From: Leptospirillum sp037442005
Lineage (GTDB): Bacteria; Nitrospirota; Leptospirillia; Leptospirillales; Leptospirillaceae
DNA: 64,000 bases
Direction: 5' to 3'
Assembly (NCBI GenBank): GCA_037442005.1
Contig: JBBIRA010000004.1
Coordinates: 1 to 64,000, forward strand
In this document: positions 62,891 to 64,000 of the stretch, piece after piece
Position numbering within the stretch: the stretch's first letter is position 1
How the letters are laid out: the number at the start of each line of letters is the position of its first letter
Notes under the pieces: generated by a model
What the model was told of the DNA's origin: nothing
The model's input: the letters and a program-made list of their open reading frames with translations, nothing else
Databases searched by the model: none
Translations under genes and position numbers: made by a program

Positions 62891-63265
62891 TTGAGTAAGC
62901 GGCTGTCGGGCCAGGGATTCACGCTGATTGAAGTGATGGTGGCCCTGTTTATTTTCAGTGTGGCGGTCCTGTCTCTTCTGGCGATTCGTACGAATGCCAC
63001 AAAGCTTGATGAAAGAGCTCGTGATGAAGTGGAGATGACGATTCTTGCAAACAGGAAAATGTCTGAAGTGGTGGGACAGGGATTTGCTCCGGTCGGGGAT
63101 GTTTCCGGCAACTTTGGAGTGGATCACAAACAGTACCATTGGGAGGAAATCGTGACCTCCTCCCCTCTTCCCATTATTCGTCAGGTAACCGTCAAAATCA
63201 CTAAAAAAGAAGTGAAGTCAAAGATCACTGTGACGCTTGTGTCTTATGTTTCAGGAATACAATAG
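62891..63265 (+). CDS. gspI: Type II secretion pseudopilin GspI-like
   Basis: The TTG start directly follows the gspH stop, with GGGAGCGGG upstream. The 124-residue protein has the prepilin motif GFTLIEVMVALFIFSVAVLS and the GspI-type LLAIRTNATKLDERARDEVE with a small C-terminal domain. GspI starts the tip complex with GspJ and GspK. Confidence 0.85.
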   Translation: MSKRLSGQGFTLIEVMVALFIFSVAVLSLLAIRTNATKLDERARDEVEMTILANRKMSEVVGQGFAPVGDVSGNFGVDHKQYHWEEIVTSSPLPIIRQVTVKITKKEVKSKITVTLVSYVSGIQ

Positions 63266-63277
63266 GAATCGGATAGA

Positions 63278-64000
63278 ATGTTAAATATCCAGTCTCAGAG
63301 AAGATTGATCCGGTTCAAGGCTTTCCTGGTAAGTCAAAGGGGAGGAACGAATCAATCCCGTTCTGATCATGGATTCACATTGATTGAAGTATTGGTGGCT
63401 TTTACGATTTTTGCCATGATTTTAGGTCTCCTCTTCGAGGCGGTGAACAGCACGCAAAAAGTGCTCCGGATTGCAAATAAAGGAAATGCCATTTTTGAAA
63501 ATGTTCAAAGCACCCTTTTCCGCATGCATGGAGAAATCCTTTCAACCTATCTGAACCAGAATGATCCGTTGACCTACTTTATCGGAAATCCCCAAAGTGC
63601 AGGAGATGAAGAAACCGACACGCTCATTTTCACGTCACTGGCACAGACCAGACTGATGCAAAATGCCCCGGTATCCCATTTGATGGGGGTTCAGTATGTT
63701 CTGATTCCAGAGAAAAAAGGGGGCGAGTATATTCTGGCCCATGAGCAGGATACAAACCTGTTAAGCTATGGGACCCAGGCTGTGCAGGCAGAGCCCCTTC
63801 TTCATCATGTTCTTTCCCTCCGGTTGTTTTACTTTGATGGCCATGAATGGGTGAATCAGTGGAATTCCGTGCAGAGCCATCTGCTTCCAGTCTATGTGAA
63901 ATTGATCCTTAAGGTCAGAGACGGAAAAAAAGGAGAAAAAACCTTTACAGATGTTATTCCGGTGCCTTTATCCACCATGATGCAAAATCAGACAGGCGGG
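63278..64000 (+). CDS. gspJ: Type II secretion pseudopilin GspJ-like, 3' end outside window
   Basis: An open frame from ATG 63278 runs to the right edge (241 codons, no stop). After a 32-residue basic leader it has HGFTLIEVLVAFTIFAMILG, the prepilin cleavage and helix motif, then GspJ-like segments DTLIFTSLAQTR, LLHHVLSLRLFYFDGHEWVN and VKLILKVRDG. The order gspH-gspI-gspJ is standard; gspK should follow beyond the edge. Confidence 0.85.
   Translation, partial: MLNIQSQRRLIRFKAFLVSQRGGTNQSRSDHGFTLIEVLVAFTIFAMILGLLFEAVNSTQKVLRIANKGNAIFENVQSTLFRMHGEILSTYLNQNDPLTYFIGNPQSAGDEETDTLIFTSLAQTRLMQNAPVSHLMGVQYVLIPEKKGGEYILAHEQDTNLLSYGTQAVQAEPLLHHVLSLRLFYFDGHEWVNQWNSVQSHLLPVYVKLILKVRDGKKGEKTFTDVIPVPLSTMMQNQTGG

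Overview
The window is about 64 kb of gram-negative bacterial chromosome of roughly 50% G+C. Genes are tightly packed, many overlap by 1-4 bases, and TTG and GTG starts are frequent. The mix of a Tol system, outer-membrane lipoproteins, an RND pump, an MCE/Mla lipid transporter, ClpC, an Anbu proteasome-like operon, methylthioadenosine salvage, an FdhE homologue and type II secretion pseudopilins suggests a Nitrospirota-like chemolithotroph. A Leptospirillum-type organism is my best guess; this rests on gene content and style, not on a database match. Almost everything is core genome. The only mobile DNA I see is two decayed IS200/IS605 relics, tnpB near 33.4 kb and tnpA near 61.8 kb.

Layout. 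0-5 kb: the start of a NuoF-like gene, purEK, then a minus-strand thiol-oxidoreductase, a TPR lipoprotein and a membrane nucleotide cyclase. 5-8.6 kb: a degenerate GGDEF membrane protein, an exported NHL propeller and a DUF2892 protein. 8.7-15.2 kb: a MarR regulator divergent from a three-gene RND efflux operon. 15.2-16.2 kb: tRNA-Val overlapping a thioesterase gene, then tRNA-Asp. 16.4-23.3 kb: tolQ-tolR-tolA-tolB-cpoB (no pal) running into mutL and miaA. 23.4-30.5 kb: mtnP, a PfkB kinase, TPR and RodZ-like proteins, two related lipoproteins around tRNA-Thr, and a dienelactone hydrolase. 30.6-33.1 kb: two convergent MFS transporters.

33.5-36.7 kb holds an Anbu operon (ATP-grasp, alpha-E, Anbu) behind a consensus sigma-54 promoter. 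36.9-52.8 kb: an outer-membrane barrel, clpC, tsaD, argS, tgt, yajC-secD-secF, a 37-residue membrane peptide, a RecJ-like DHH protein, bifunctional rel and fdhE. 53-57 kb: an MCE lipid-transport cluster split by a host-attachment-type gene, whose ATPase has lost most ABC motifs. 57-60 kb: a DUF3105-like exported protein, a small exported protein with no standard start codon, and an orphan sigma-54 activator. 60-64 kb: a cold-shock gene with a structured leader, a DUF1207 barrel, the tnpA relic, and gspH-gspI-gspJ running off the right edge.

The strongest regulatory observations are the sigma-54 promoter before the Anbu operon, the promoter/terminator arrangement in the cold-shock leader, and a tRNA-Thr promoter nested in the terminator of the preceding gene. 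All three were read by eye from the sequence and are untested. No CRISPR array, rRNA, intact IS, prophage or origin was seen.
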